From: Siphlonurus alternatus
Taxonomy: Eukaryota > Arthropoda > Insecta > Ephemeroptera > Siphlonuridae
Assembly: GCA_949825025.1 (NCBI GenBank)
Contig: OX463781.1
Coordinates: forward strand, 26,297,192-26,361,191
Direction of reading: 5' to 3'
Length of the DNA stretch: 64,000 nucleotides
Within the stretch, counting starts at the first letter, position 1, and every line of letters starts with the position of its first letter. Positions 46,369-59,379 of this stretch are shown piece after piece. Under the pieces are notes generated by a model. That model ran no database searches and was not told the DNA's origin. It was given only the letters and a program-made list of their open reading frames with translations. The position numbers and the translations under genes were made by a program.

Positions 46369-49300
46369 TCACGCGTTTTTCTCCGCGTCCGTGACGTCAG
46401 TCATGGGCACGGACTCGTTGCTGGTCTGCTCGTCCAGGCTGACGTCATTCCAGGCCTGGATTTTGCACCTGGCCACTGCGAGGTACGGCAGGGCGGTCAC
46501 CGCGTAAGTGCATGCCGCAATCAGGAAGATGGTCTGCCACCCGCCCACGGGACCCTGTAACACCCGTCAGTCACATAATTCTGATGGAGTGTCAGTGAAG
46601 AAGAGCAAATACTTAGGATTTTGAACACAAGCTATTTAAATTAGGCATGCAGCTTAATTAAATACATTATTTAACAGTTATGAGGTTATTTCTCACATTG
46701 AGATAAGAAAAACAATTCATTTCGATCATGTTTTAATATATTGTATTTTTTCGAAATTTTAAAACATTAATAGTTCTACACTATAAAAGATTTAGAACTG
46801 CTACTTTTCATAAACTGGTGTACGTGTTTTAAAATATTTCAGCATTAATTAAAAACATTAATTTTTAAATTTGAGCGTAAAAGTGCCAGTTCAAATATAA
46901 AGTATAATTATAAACCTCTTTAATTGACAATTTGAATTATAATTTTTCAGAATTATTCTGCATGTTCATAAGTGACTATTACTGCCAAGTAAATGATACG
47001 TTGCAGTTTCATGATGACCTTTGACCTTTTCTTTGGTAAAGAAGAGAGAAAACTTACGTAGTTTTGCAGCGCAAAGCCGGCCACTGGGGAGGCGACGATT
47101 CCGGTCAACGAACCCAGCATGTTCATGATGCCCATTAGAGAACCTGGCCACAAAAAGTCAAGATAAATTACCGCTGCAGCATTGCTAAATGTAAGGGTAA
47201 ATTATTTCAAAAGTAACTTCACAATAGGTAACACTATAAATTTCTAAACATGCAGCATTACATCTTCATTTTGTTTTATTACTCATTGACATTACAATTA
47301 AGACTGGTTTAATTCAGTAGAAAATAAAGAAGGAAAGCTGAGTAAGAAAAGTTGGGTTATGATTTGAAGTTTGTAAAATGTATTATCTGCTTTTCTTTGG
47401 TGGGTATAAATGACAAGCCCCCATATGTCACCTGCGAAGTTGGGTGCCACATCAAGAGGGTTCTGGAAGAAGCCGCATGTGAAGGCCCCCACGGCCGCCA
47501 CAGACAATGTGAGCACCACCACGGAGAACGTGACGTCACATCCGGAGAACGAGAGAGCCAGCAGACCAAGCGCCGGTAGTAGGTGCGCTGTGACGAGCAA
47601 GTGTTAATTTCATTTTATCTCTCAACTAAATTTAATCGAAAAAATTACACTATAGTGATAGTGTACTATATAATGAATGAACTCTAATAAATAAATATAT
47701 ATTTATCATATAATATAATGGTCAAGTTTCAAGATTTAAGTTTAGTATATTTAAAACAGAATTTTTACTGTACTGCTTCATTGACAAAAACAATCAAATT
47801 TCGATTGAAAATTCACAATATTGTTGCCTTTACTCCTTCAAAGCTTTAAGTCCTTTTCTTGTTTTATTTTTCTGAGGGTTTTCTGGTGGAAACCACCCTC
47901 TCAGTCGTACACAGTATATTATACTCACAGCAGCATACGGAAAGCTTGCGTACGACGACCACCCTCACTCCCCTCTTGAGCAGCTTGTCCATGAGTGTGC
48001 CGTACAGCATGGCGAACACGTACTGGCTGAGGAACGGAAGGCTGGACAGCAGCGTGTTCTGGTGGACACAGATTATCAACTTGAGATTCGAATTCAAGGT
48101 CGGTCTGTTATGTTATAAGGAAACGAAAGTTTCACTCCACTTTTGGGCCAAAGGGACCCAGAAGGGAATCGCATTTTTTTTTTTTTTATTGTATGCAGAT
48201 TATTGCAGACCTCGACAATTATTGAGAACACAAATTTCGGTGTCAAAATTATTTGTCCTCGTGACTTCCTCGCCACTGTACCTTCTGCAGGTCGAAGCCG
48301 AGTGCGCTCTTCATGAACTTGGGCGCGAAGGTGAGCAGCGTGTGGAAGCCGTAGTCGTTGCCGATGCACGCGATGCACCCGACCAGGAACTGCACCGAGG
48401 TGAGCGCGCGCAGCCAGGGCACGGCGGGCGTCTGAGAGCAAACACAGGGTCACTATGTGGTGAAGTAAGAAGTAAAATTATCAATAAAGATATACAAACT
48501 TCTCTGTCTAGTTAAAAGAAATTGCGTTTTAAGTACTGTATACTAACGTATGAAATGCATATAATATAGTTATATAACATAACTTGTCTTATAAGGTTCT
48601 AGATCCACATTGCATACATATATACATAATATACAATGAGTGCGATTCACGAAGCAGTTAGCCACCTTTCTAACCATTTTTAGCTTTATCACATTTATTA
48701 AGGTGGTTTAACCGTTTAACAAGTAAAATAGGTACAGTTAAACGTGATTAAGCTAAACGTGGTTAGAAACCTGGCTAATTGCTTCGTGAATCGCGCCCAA
48801 TATGCATGGATACAGAAACATGCCACACAGAACATATTCTATATGGGAAAAAAAGATTTAATAACCCTCTAACAAAATGTTTTTTAAACAAATATGATAG
48901 CATAAACTAATTTACAGCTTAAAATAAAAAAAAAAAGTTTAGTTGATTTATAAACCTGTTCATTTTGTATTACAATTAAATCATAAGATTTTATATATTT
49001 TATATGGATTTTATATGACATTTCTGTCGAAGTGAATCAATATAATCGATACGCACCTCTGTGGGTCTGGCGGGGATGGTTTTGGCGAGGTAGGTGATCT
49101 CGAAGTTTGAGATGCGAGGGTGCTGGGCGGGCGTGTCAGCCACCAACAGGAACCAGGCGACGCACCACACCAGCGCCAGGCACCCGCTCGCGTAGAAGAT
49201 AGCGTCCCAGCCGAACGCAGAGCCGATCAGGCCGCATAGGGGCAGCGACACCACAGCGCCGATCGTGGCACCTGAAACCAAACGTTGTTTTTACAGACGT

Positions 49301-51979
49301 AATTCTAATAAATGCCTAACACATGTATAAGATCTTGATAAAAAAAATAAAAATCTACAAAATTCCAAAATCGTTAACTCATTCTTGCTGCATTAATTAA
49401 ATATAAATATATAAAATCACATCAAATTAAGGAACGTTTATTTAAATTAAATAAGTCAGTGCGGTTTCAAATTTATGTATTGACATAATTTACATTACAA
49501 ATGCAGAATGATACCACATTCAACAACAAGTCATTTTAATTTTTAAAGTTAACAATATACATATGCTTTATACTAATTTATAGGACTATTAATTTCAAAT
49601 TTGTGAATATGAAATCTGTCCAAACTGTTGAAGACTTTTTACCTTGCACTGCGAAGGAAATGAAGCGATCTCGTTCGTCCATGGGACACCAGGTGGCAAC
49701 AGCAGCACTCAAGCACGGAAACAACGAGCCCTGCAGAAGATTAATTAATTTCTTTGAAGTGAGTTTTTAGAGACCAACTAAAATTCTAAACGATGTTTAA
49801 CTTATCATTGTTATCAGAAAAAAAATAATCTTGAAATATATGCAAACCAAATTATATAACTAACTGGATGATGATTTTATTGGCTTATGAAATTAATTTT
49901 AATTTCTTTTCCGTCACGATTATGCATAAAGCACAATTATTGTATAAACTTACACAAAATGATATAATAAGAGGTAAAAATGAGTCTCATAAACTTCAGA
50001 CAGCATGCTTGCAATTCTTTTGAAATTCACTGATAAGAGCATATCAAGAAAAGGTGCTTCAATGGAGTGAAAACACTATGCCAAAAAAGCTGTAAGTGTA
50101 ATTTATATCATTGCAGCCGCCTTGATATGCCTTGATGATACCGTTCGTATTAAATTTTCATATTTTACTATTATTGCATTGTTGAATTAAAATGTATTAA
50201 ATTTGTAAAACAGATGTGCTCATTTTTTATGGATTTTATATATAATATTATAAATAATATATTATTAAGAATTGAAGTTGAACAAAAATAAAATAATTAA
50301 ATGCAATTATCATTGCAGAAATTTAATAAACGATTTTACTGTCAAACTTCAATAAAAGGTAGTAAAGCAGAACTTTCCTCTCGATCTTGTGATCTTTTTG
50401 AATCCTATTATACAGAATATTATGGATGTAATACTATTTGTGCTTTTTAACCTATATAATTATAGCTCATTAGCTCTTTTATTACCTGTGCAAGGCCCTG
50501 CAACGCGCGGATGGCGAGCAGGGCACCCCAGTGCATCCTGGTGGCGGTGGGAAGAAGCAGGCAGAGCACCGCATTCACTAAGATTGAGAAGCCAAAGACC
50601 GCGCGGGGCCCATATACCTCGGCGATGCGACCTCCTGGCACCTGGGACAGCAGGTAGCCCCAGAAGAAGGCTCCCAGGATGAGGCCTTGAGTCACCTCAT
50701 CCCATTCGAACTCTCCCGCGTACCGATCGTCCTGGAGAACATGATGACGTCAGTAAACTTCCGCGTGTAGACTGAGCACCACGCAAAAGTGGTGGATAAC
50801 ACAGGGGCGATGGGGGTCAAGGAGGGGGCGGGGAGTAAAGTGTGAAAGGTTCCGAAATACATGTGAGTTGTAGCGATATTGTCGAGTGGGAAATTTAACC
50901 ACTGCACAACGCTCAGAACTGAAATTATAGTATCCCTAATTTAAAGCGTAGTATTGAAGTACAGGGTACCGCCATGCACCTTTCACTCCAAATCGAGGAC
51001 TGGATCCACCCTTGAGAATAGACTCCAATAAAGTATTGAAGTATTGGAATATAGATATTAGTAAAGGCTGACACATTTATATTTGATAACATAATAGAGT
51101 GTACAATAAAAACTATAATATTAATAGTATAATTTATAATCCATGGATATAAAAATATTGTTAGATGGAAGTCCGTCTCACCACAACACTGGATGCATTG
51201 TGGAGCACCTCGTCTGTCTGGTTGAGAGCAAAGCTCGTATTGTCCATGTCCACATCTAGCGAGACCCCCGCGCACGCCCCGGCCGTCTGGGCCTCTGAGG
51301 CCGCGAGGGCCGCCGGGTCTGGTCGCACCATGATCACGATGGCCACGCTCAGGTTGACGCGCAGCATGAAGGCCATAAAGATGCCGAGGAAAAGCAGCAG
51401 ACACAACACGTGCCGAGCGGGAAGACCTGCACAGAAGTACACCTCAGTCAAACAAGAACATGTTTGTGTTTATTGAAATATTTCGCTTTAGAAATAACAA
51501 TGTGCATTTTTTTCGCTTTAGAAATAACAATGTGCATTTTTTAACAAGTTTAAATTAAATAGGGTGCATTTTCTTAAGCTTTAAACTTTAAAAACATTGA
51601 GAATTGCCTTGTGAAAAAAGTAAGAAATTTTTGTCTCAAGCCCCTTCAAGTATGCAACTTTTGATACAGCAATTTGATTGTATATTTATAATTATTATTT
51701 AAATATAGAGGAATGAGAAAATTAATATCCTTTATTCGTTTATTCTCATCCAAAGTTTGAAGTTATGTATGATAAAAAAAATTAAAACTATCAAGGAATT
51801 AAAACTAAAACATGGACTAAAATAAATTATAATTACATACATTTTATTATTTTATCAGCTTAATTATTGAGACGCTAAATTTGTAGCAATGACGTACCCG
51901 CTCCTTTCTTGAGGCAGCCCATGTCACGTGAGTCTTGGAGCTTGAGAAGCGCCGTCACAACATCAGGACCTGCGGACAT
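46369..51979 (-). CDS. SLC17/sialin-like MFS anion transporter
   Basis: Ten coding exons on the minus strand: 51979-51898, 51426-51182, 50731-50486, 49730-49643, 49271-49057, 48431-48282, 48058-47929, 47587-47432, 47143-47058 and 46554-46369 (stop TGA); all junctions keep frame, 527 residues, the usual SLC17 length. A polytopic membrane protein of the major facilitator superfamily; relatives are sialin, vesicular glutamate transporters and insect inorganic-phosphate cotransporters. TM1 contains FMLRVNLSVAIVIMV. The long first loop has three N-glycosylation sequons (NTS, NQT, NAS). Then come WDEVTQGLILGAFFWGY, SQVPGGRIAEVYGPR, MDERDRFISFAVQG, GNDYGFHTLLTFAPKFM and NPLDVAPNFAG, all family hallmarks. 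The N-terminus is cytosolic; the C-terminal tail is polar (from about residue 492). Substrate cannot be read from the sequence. Start ATG is the first in frame in exon 51979; a noncoding exon lies further upstream. Confidence 0.93.
48635..48801. mobile_element. Foldback MITE, family C, copy 2
   Basis: About 165-bp palindrome in an SLC17 intron. Ends GTGCGATTCACGAAGC and GCTTCGTGAATCGCGC, inner GTGGTTTAAC and AGTTAAACGTG arms as in copy 1 at 30167. Confidence 0.85.
51481..51540. repeat. 30-bp perfect tandem repeat, two copies
   Basis: Two identical 30-bp units (each beginning TTTCGCTTTAGAAATAAC) in the SLC17 intron between exons at 51426 and 51898. Confidence 0.95.
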
Positions 51980-52993
51980 GCGCACCACGAGCGTTAGTAC
52001 TGAAGCAGCAGTAGTACTTCGTGCTGGGGAAAAAGACAAAACAAACACCAGGATGGGCTGACGTGAGTGGCAACCAACCAAATAGAAAAACGAGTACACG
52101 CTTTATCTTTAAATTTGAAAATTTGACATTTTTGCATAGCTACTTTTGTACGTATCCATCCATACTAAAAAGCAGCTGCTTAAATGATATAATATACAGT
52201 ATATAGAAAGTTCTATATAATAAATATGTTAGACTTCAATAAACCCATAACTTTTATATTTTAAAACATTATATTGTGTCCTGTAGTATTTTATAAAAAT
52301 GCTAAAAACTACAATTTGGAAGTGCAAAAGAATTTAAAAAATAGTCTTTATAATTATTTGTACGCTGTATTTGATATATAACCAAAAAGAAAATTTTCTC
52401 TTATGTTTGTATTACTGTATTATATACGTTTTATAGCCAAATATTTACGTAAATTCATCACGTCGAACAGCGTCACAGAAAATTTAAGAAGCTATATCTT
52501 GCTTTGAATAACAATAAACAATGATTGGCATTATTTTCCAATTCAAATTACGAAAATGAAAATTATTTATCTTTATGCCTTATAATCTTCACATGCCACG
52601 CATGGTAATGGCAATTCTCAAGTTTCGAACATAGCTTCAAAACGACGAGTGTGGTTGCGGTTCATTTTAATTAATGCAGAGAATTTAGTGAGAATTTACT
52701 ATTATACATAAATAAGTTGTACACGGTATAACGTATAACTTGACCCTGGTTTCTTCCCTCGATAATAATTAAATATTGTCTGTCTATAGGGTCGAGAGGA
52801 GGAGAGCTATGCTGCTACTTTATGTAATATTTATGTATAATATATAATTATGTTTATAGTAAAATAATATAATCATATTCATATATTACGTAAATTTATG
52901 ACTTGTCCTAAATATTGAAAAGTCCTAGAGAGTTCATTTTCAGTTGAATAATGACATTACTGTCATTAGTCAATCATTAAACTCTAGTACACA

Positions 52994-53132
52994 TTAATTT
53001 GTTTTAAAGGGTTATGTGGGCCTTAAATTAAAAATAAGGTATCTACAGAGAGTTGATTGTCAACTCAAGCAACTTTCTGTGATTGCCTAATTTTTAATTT
53101 GAGGCCAGTAACCCTTTAAAGACATAATTTAA
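52994..53132. mobile_element. Foldback MITE, family E
   Basis: About 140-bp palindrome: TTTTAAAGGGTTATGTGGGCC pairs imperfectly with GGCCAGTAACCCTTTAAAG, around a core ACAGAGAGTTGATTGTCAAC. Single copy here, in the SLC17 5' intron. Confidence 0.75.
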
Positions 53133-53419
53133 TTTTTAATTTACAGTTTTAATTATTTTCTAAGAAAATACGTTTGATGATGTTGTAAAATAATATATAA
53201 TATATTTAAGTACTACATATTTTTTTTTACCAAACTACAGTCGTATGCAACTATAAAAGAGACAAATATTTAATTTTATATTTTTAACTATTTTAATGGT
53301 AAATGAAGACACTTTAAAATTATTTTGCATATTGTTTAAAAATTATAATTAATACATACAACAATTCAACTTTGCTTGAAGGGAGAGTGACATTTTGTTA
53401 CGTAACACGGTTACATGAT

Positions 53420-53640
53420 CTCATCTACGGCCGGAAGTTAAGCCGGCCAGGGTGACACCAGATATGTATGCACTTGACGGGGTTCTTCGAGGGCTTGGCC
53501 AGCCATCGCGACGTGCCCCGCCGGGGAGGCAGTGGGCGGATCGTCGGGCTAAAATGACGGGATTCTTGCCGGCCGTCGAAGCGTGCCCTGCCGTCTGACC
53601 GGGGAGAAACGGCGGTCAGATCTTGGGACTAATGTAAAGT
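53420..53640. repeat. GC-rich segment with an internal tandem duplication
   Basis: A sharply GC-rich island in an AT-rich intron. Two diverged units of about 80 bp begin TGACGGGRTTCTT at 53474 and 53555 and share CGTGCCC, GGGGAG and CTAA words. No reading frame. The leading part has CTACGGCCGGAAGTTAAGCC, which contains words also found in 5S rRNA but lacks the rest of that gene. Unidentified repeat, possibly SINE-derived. Confidence 0.55.
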
Positions 53641-53730
53641 AACAGGAGATTCGATAGAGCCTAAAGGAGTGGACAATATGAAGTTTTGGTGAGCTAGCGC
53701 TAGCTTACATACACAGAGTGTTATAATCAG

Positions 53731-53891
53731 GCGCGGATCCAAAACCAAATTTCGGGGGAGAGGGGGGCTGTCTCCATAAGGCTAAAATGTTAAAAAAAAG
53801 AGTGAGGGAAATGCCTATATTGTCCACGTAAATTTCAAAATTTCGGGGGTGGGGGGTGCTGCAGCTTCCCCAGCCACCCCTGGATCCGCGC
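53731..53891. mobile_element. Short element with GCGCGGATCC inverted ends
   Basis: Ends GCGCGGATCC and GGATCCGCGC (inverted), with G-runs inside (TTTCGGGGG twice). Related fragment at 24190-24310. Probably a non-autonomous DNA element. Confidence 0.6.
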
Positions 53892-54360
53892 ATGGTTATA
53901 TTTAATGGTATACTAGTTGTTCCTGAATAGAAAATAATTATGTATTATAGTTTCATATATTTTCAAAATGTTGGAATCAGATTTTCAAAAATGTGTAATG
54001 TCTGAGTAAATTAACAATACATGTTTTGTTTAAAATGACGACTGGTAGGTCGATTGTTAATTAATAATAATTAATAATGATAATAGTGTGGCATGAAAGA
54101 TGAAAGAGAGAAGTGGGTTGTTGTCACTACAAACTTAAAAAAATTAGGAATGTGACTTTTACTTCTCGTCTTGCCTACATGCGTATATCAGCTATTCAAA
54201 ACCAGTTACGAGAGACGATCATCGTATTATTAAAATTCGCGTCACAGGAATTTGAATGGCCTACGCGTTACATAACTGGTTCTAAAAATAGATTTTAGGA
54301 CACTATTTGTTAACATAAGTAGTCAAACATTATTGCAAAAAACAAAAAACAAAAAAAAAA

Positions 54361-54592
54361 ACAGTGTCTTTATATTTAAATATTTTTTAAATATATTTTT
54401 TATCATATGTGTTACTATTTATTCATAAAAAAAAAAATACCAGTTATAGTGTCTTTATTTTTAGATATTAAATAAGTATATTTTTATCATTCGTGTTACT
54501 ATTTATTTATATAAAAAAATACCAGTTATAGTGTCTATTTTTAGATATTAAATAAATATATTTTTATCATACGTGTTACTATTTATTTATAG
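54361..54592. repeat. About 84-bp tandem repeat, nearly three copies
   Basis: Units share TAGTGTCT, TTTTTATCAT and CGTGTTACTATTTATTTAT with phase marks at 54365, 54451 and 54533 (86 and 82 bp apart). Within the SLC17 5' intron. Confidence 0.85.
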
Positions 54593-56161
54593 GTTTAATT
54601 TATTATTTTTTTTTTATACCAGCAGAAGCAGTTTTTTTGTGGGATAAAAAAAAAATAAAACAAACATAAAATTAAAAATATATATAATATAAATTTATAA
54701 TATGTTATATTGATATCATATTAATATTAAGTTTATAAATGTACAGAATATGAAATTTGTAGTTCGATACATCAATTATATATTATAAATATAAGATAAA
54801 ATGAAATTTAAAGAATTATGCATGCATATTTTTTGTTTTAAATTATTCATTTCATTTTTTTTTATTTTATTTTAAAACAAAATAAATTAATAAGAATTTT
54901 CTATTTTGAGAACCACCTTTAAAAAAAGTAAACATTGCAGAATTGTGTCACAAAATAAAATAATATAGGTATTTTAATTCTTGAGTAAAGATATGCATTG
55001 AAAATTAACAGGTTTCTTTAATACATTTTTTTTTAATACAGATCTGATTAAAATAAACAACAACACATTCCTTTACCACATGCATACAGCGCAAGATATA
55101 AAATACTTTTAATCATATGATGATGTCGTCCTTAAATGTCCTCGGTTATTAGCTGGTAAAACCTGTTCTGCATATCCCGGCGCAGAACAACTTAATATAT
55201 TCAAAGATTTACAACTTCAGTGTTCCAATAGGTAAGTTATGCAACATAGGATGCTGGTTACAAAAAGTTCAATGACAAACGTACGAGTGTAATGATCTAC
55301 ATGATAGAGAAATTAATTAATATCCAATGAAGTGTGAAAATCTGCAATTAACCTAGTTTGCAAGTAGAATGTAATACTTTGTAATACACTGTAGTTATTT
55401 TTATACTTGAAATTATACTTTTAAAAATATTTTTAATTTTTCTGCTATTAATTGAGTCTATATTCTGCAATTTTCAATTTAATAAATCGATAAAAAAATA
55501 AATGAAAGGTATATCACAATTTTAATTTTGTGTCAGTCTCTCAATCAAGCAAACTGAAGGGCTTCAGTATAGGGTATAAAATAAATAGTATAGTAGTAAA
55601 ATTTAATTGCGGAAATTAACAGCTTTGTTAATTAGTAATTAGTGTTTATAAAATGAATATTGATAATTATTTTAAATATTGATATACTATAAAAATTGAT
55701 TTAATTTCATTGTTTTTAATCCCAGCACGTAACTCAGGCAGTTAAAAAATTAAAATCACACTCGCAATCTCAACCAAACTTCTTATCTCAGAATTTGGTC
55801 CACTGCTGATAAGACTGAAATTCAAATGAATACCGCAGGATGTTTTACATTTTACACTACCATCTGTTTCATCATTCCAACCCCTATCTAACATAACGGG
55901 GAAACTATCAGTGTTACAGTGGTTCTCATTTCAAAATACCTAATTTTCAAAACTAACCGTAAATTAAATATTATAATTATAATTTATAACGTGACACATT
56001 AGATTTATTATAGAAAATAATGCTGTATGAGAAACATTCATTAAGTATATTATATGAAACACCATGCAAGCTTATTTTATTTTTACATTTTTTTATGAAA
56101 AAATTTAGCTATATTTAATCTCTTTACTTTTATTTGTAATTTATTTTACTTTAAATGAGAT

Positions 56162-56649
56162 AATGGGGTACTGACCAAAAAAAAATTGCAAGTTTTTGTC
56201 AATATTTCAAAAGGCACGAGAATTTTATGAAGAACAAGCCCTATTACAGCATTCTACGACAATTTCCTGATTTTATATGAATTTTTAAAACCTCTCAAAA
56301 ATGACGTCATAGCATTGAATCTTAAATGGGAAAATAGATCAGTTAACATTGCCAAATCCCATACTTAATATTGAAATGTAACCAAAACTTCATTTGCAAG
56401 GTTTTTAGGTGCTAGAATCACGATAATGAAGGTTTCAAATTCCTACCTCAATAACTTTTCATTTTAGCAATGTTAACTGTTGCATTTTCCCATTTAAGTT
56501 TCAATGGTATGACGTCATCAAAAAAAGTTTTAAAAATTCATATAAAATCAGCAAATTGTCGTAGAATGCTCTAATAGGGCCCGTTCTTCATAGAATTCAG
56601 AGTACTTTTTATTAGTATTGCTAACTCAAATACCGGTCAGTACCCCATT
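56162..56649. mobile_element. Foldback MITE, family F
   Basis: About 490-bp palindrome: AATGGGGTACTGACC pairs with GGTCAGTACCCCATT. Inner arms include ATTCTACGACAATTT, AATGACGTCATAGCATTGAA and AGTTAACATTGCCAAA-type words with inverted partners. No ORF. Confidence 0.85.
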
Positions 56650-56929
56650 CATAGTTTTATTTTGAACATTTCATGTTCAGCTTTAAAGTAAATTATTATA
56701 TTTATTATATTACTGAATTAAGGTCCACGAAAGCTTAATATTACAGTCATCTCGGCTTATTTTTGTTTGACGTCATGCGACCCTTCCAATTTGTTTTGTT
56801 TTGGAGGACAAGGGAAAAGATTCGTAAAATCAAAGATATTTCAAGATGACTAAGTGACTAATAGACTATAGATATTGTAATAGCATTACAATACAACATT
56901 TATATATAATTACATACCTTTTACTATAT

Positions 56930-57643
56930 AATTATTATAAACGAGTCACAATAAAAATGACACTTGACTGAGGTGACATTAATCTTTTGCTTGCTGAGAG
57001 AATTAAGTAATCATGAAGCTATCAGCGTCATAGATCCTTTATCCAATGCAACAATCTGCATAATATGACCTTTGTATTGCATGATGAGCGTAGCAGAAAA
57101 CAAACTACGAACAAAGAACTTATATTTTACTCTATAAAATCGCTGCTACGAACTATTCTTGGCTGAGACATAATAATGTATTTTATTGTAAAAAAAAAAA
57201 AAAAAAAAGTAACATGATGGTAACTTGTTTTGCTGTCGATTGAATTTATTGCGTGAAGATATTATATTGCATGTATTTATTTCTATCAAACTTACGACAG
57301 AGTTAATTCAAACTCGTTTTGTGTCTACATGACATTAAAAGATTGCACTTATATATATATAAAAAGTTGTAAATTTTTGTCATAAATATTTACGAAATTT
57401 AAAGAAAACACTATATAAAGAAATAAAAATTAGAATGAAACTATACGGACCATAGCAATTTAAAATTATTATTTATAAAATTACTAAGCGATTTTGTATT
57501 TAAAAAGATACTAGGAACAATTTTGTTTAAAGACGTGATTATATGTTTAAATAAGTTGTTGTTTATTGACTACAATATTGTTTAATACAAACATCTATTA
57601 ATCTCTTATATTATATTAATTATTATAAACGAGTCACAATAAT
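56930..57643. repeat. Pair of 25-bp direct repeats, 0.69 kb apart
   Basis: AATTATTATAAACGAGTCAC plus ATAA occurs at 56930-56954 and again at 57619-57643. The intervening DNA has a poly(A) run at 57190-57207 but no recognised element. Could be an unusually long target-site duplication or a local duplication. Confidence 0.6.
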
Positions 57644-57930
57644 CATAATTCATAATTTCTTATAGAAACAGTGCAACACTTACCTCTCACTATAAACTAA
57701 GTCGCAATAATCTGTGCAACTTCAACTTTGTTTTTTCTCAACCCTTTGAAGCACGTAGTAATAAAATTTATGTAATTAAACCTGCATAAAACGGAACAAA
57801 ATATCGTAAGTACAGGACGCTCACTTAATTGGTTGTTACTGAAATTGACGAGTTTGTTATCAGCAGCGTACAAACAGTGCACTAGAGCACGAGAGAGGTC
57901 CAGGAACACCACGAGAAGCTGAGAGCTCAC

Positions 57931-58030
57931 CTGCTCTAGTGTAGCGGCGAGGAGCAACCGGCGAGGACTGTTGGAGAGTCACGCGACGAAACCGACTCGC
58001 CTACTGCCCTGCGAACCGAGCGCTCTCTAG
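57931..58030 (-). other. Probable noncoding first exon of the SLC17 gene
   Basis: A GC-rich minus-strand segment ending in GAGCAG then GTGAGC (donor at 57930). A TATAAAT-type box lies upstream near 58074-58080. No long frame or compatible start. It faces the SLC17 coding exons 6 kb downstream with no other gene between, hence the assignment; the exact start is unknown. Confidence 0.5.
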
Positions 58031-59312
58031 AGTGGTGGGAAATTAGCCTTATGTACAGTTTGTTTAACTGAAAATTTATACACTACACTTCACAGGCCAG
58101 TTTTTTCTTCTTTTCTTAGTCTCCTTTGCTGCATTGTTCACTTTCGTGAATTTTGATAACCACCACTCGATGACCTGCTTGGACCTTTAAACTTTTGGCT
58201 AAAATAAACTGGCCCATTTATGTAAAATTTTCAAATATACAATATGTACTCTCTTTTGTTAAATGATAACTATACATTTTTATTTAATTATATCCTATAT
58301 TGATCAGCAAAATATTGATGAAAAGGTGGCATTAAGATGCTAATACATTAATTAATGTACTGATACTAGAGCATGCATACAAATCTTTCATATTAATTTG
58401 TTCAATTTTGCAATTTCTCTACATGGTAGATGGTGTTACAGTATAATATAGTATAGTATAATAATGTAGTATCTTATAATAAGATTATCGTATCTTATGT
58501 ATCTTATTACGTAAGAGCGTAAGACAAAGTATAATATGAAACAATTAATACATTTCTTTTAATTATTTCCTCAGGTGGCATACAGTTTCATCAACTATCA
58601 CTTTAAAAACTTTTCTACAAATTTATTTATACCGGTAAAATTTTGAGCAAGAAAAATTGAATACCCACATTATAGTAATAAATTACTATTAATTGAAAAG
58701 CTGATGTACGTTTAACATATAATAAAGTTAGTTATAATATAACCCAATAGGCATTCACACTGAACAAGGCAATTTAGGTAATAATAATGACGTAATACAG
58801 ATCAGACACATTCCACACTTCGGATCATTAAAATATTTAAAAAATTCCCGCGATCCGGACATATTTAAGTATAGCTCAGATCACACATTTTTATTTGAAT
58901 CGAGTGTACCGTACTATATAATATATTGAGTACCCTGACAGAAGTACACTTGATAAAATGTTAAAATGCTGCCATCTGAGAAGAAAGTAACAGCTGACGA
59001 GTGTGACACGTGACAGCTTCGTGTGACTTACAGCTGTAACTTGAGACATGTTGTCACTGTGCTTCAGTCACCTTGGTGTCTTGTGTCTCCATCTCACGAT
59101 CCGGCTTCTCTCTTTCATTAAAATTGTCATCTTGAATGGGTGGAGATACAACATAATACCTCGAAATCGTTTTAAAAAGTTAATTATAATAATCCACGTC
59201 TTATAATTAGGGATTGCTCACCAGGAAAAAAATCTTGAGCCAAAGAAAAAAAGGTGCATGGTGGTATAAAGAAAATATGTGTGATCAAAAATGAAATGCT
59301 CTATTGACCCTA

Positions 59313-59379
59313 TACCACAGCCCCCTGGAATACCACAGCTCCCTGGAATACCACAACCCCCTGGAATACATTCCAGGGG
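59313..59379. repeat. 18-bp tandem repeat followed by its inverse
   Basis: Three units of the type TACCACAGCCCCCTGGAA (59313, 59331, 59349), then an inverted partial copy, so CCCCTGGAATACATTCCAGGGG forms a perfect hairpin at about 59358-59379. Confidence 0.9.

Noticed and set aside
53430..53470. 5S rRNA gene
   Set aside because: Only two short words match; the internal promoter and the remaining 5S sequence are absent.
54113..54298. 61-codon plus-strand frame
   Set aside because: Short, no domain, within the SLC17 5' intron.
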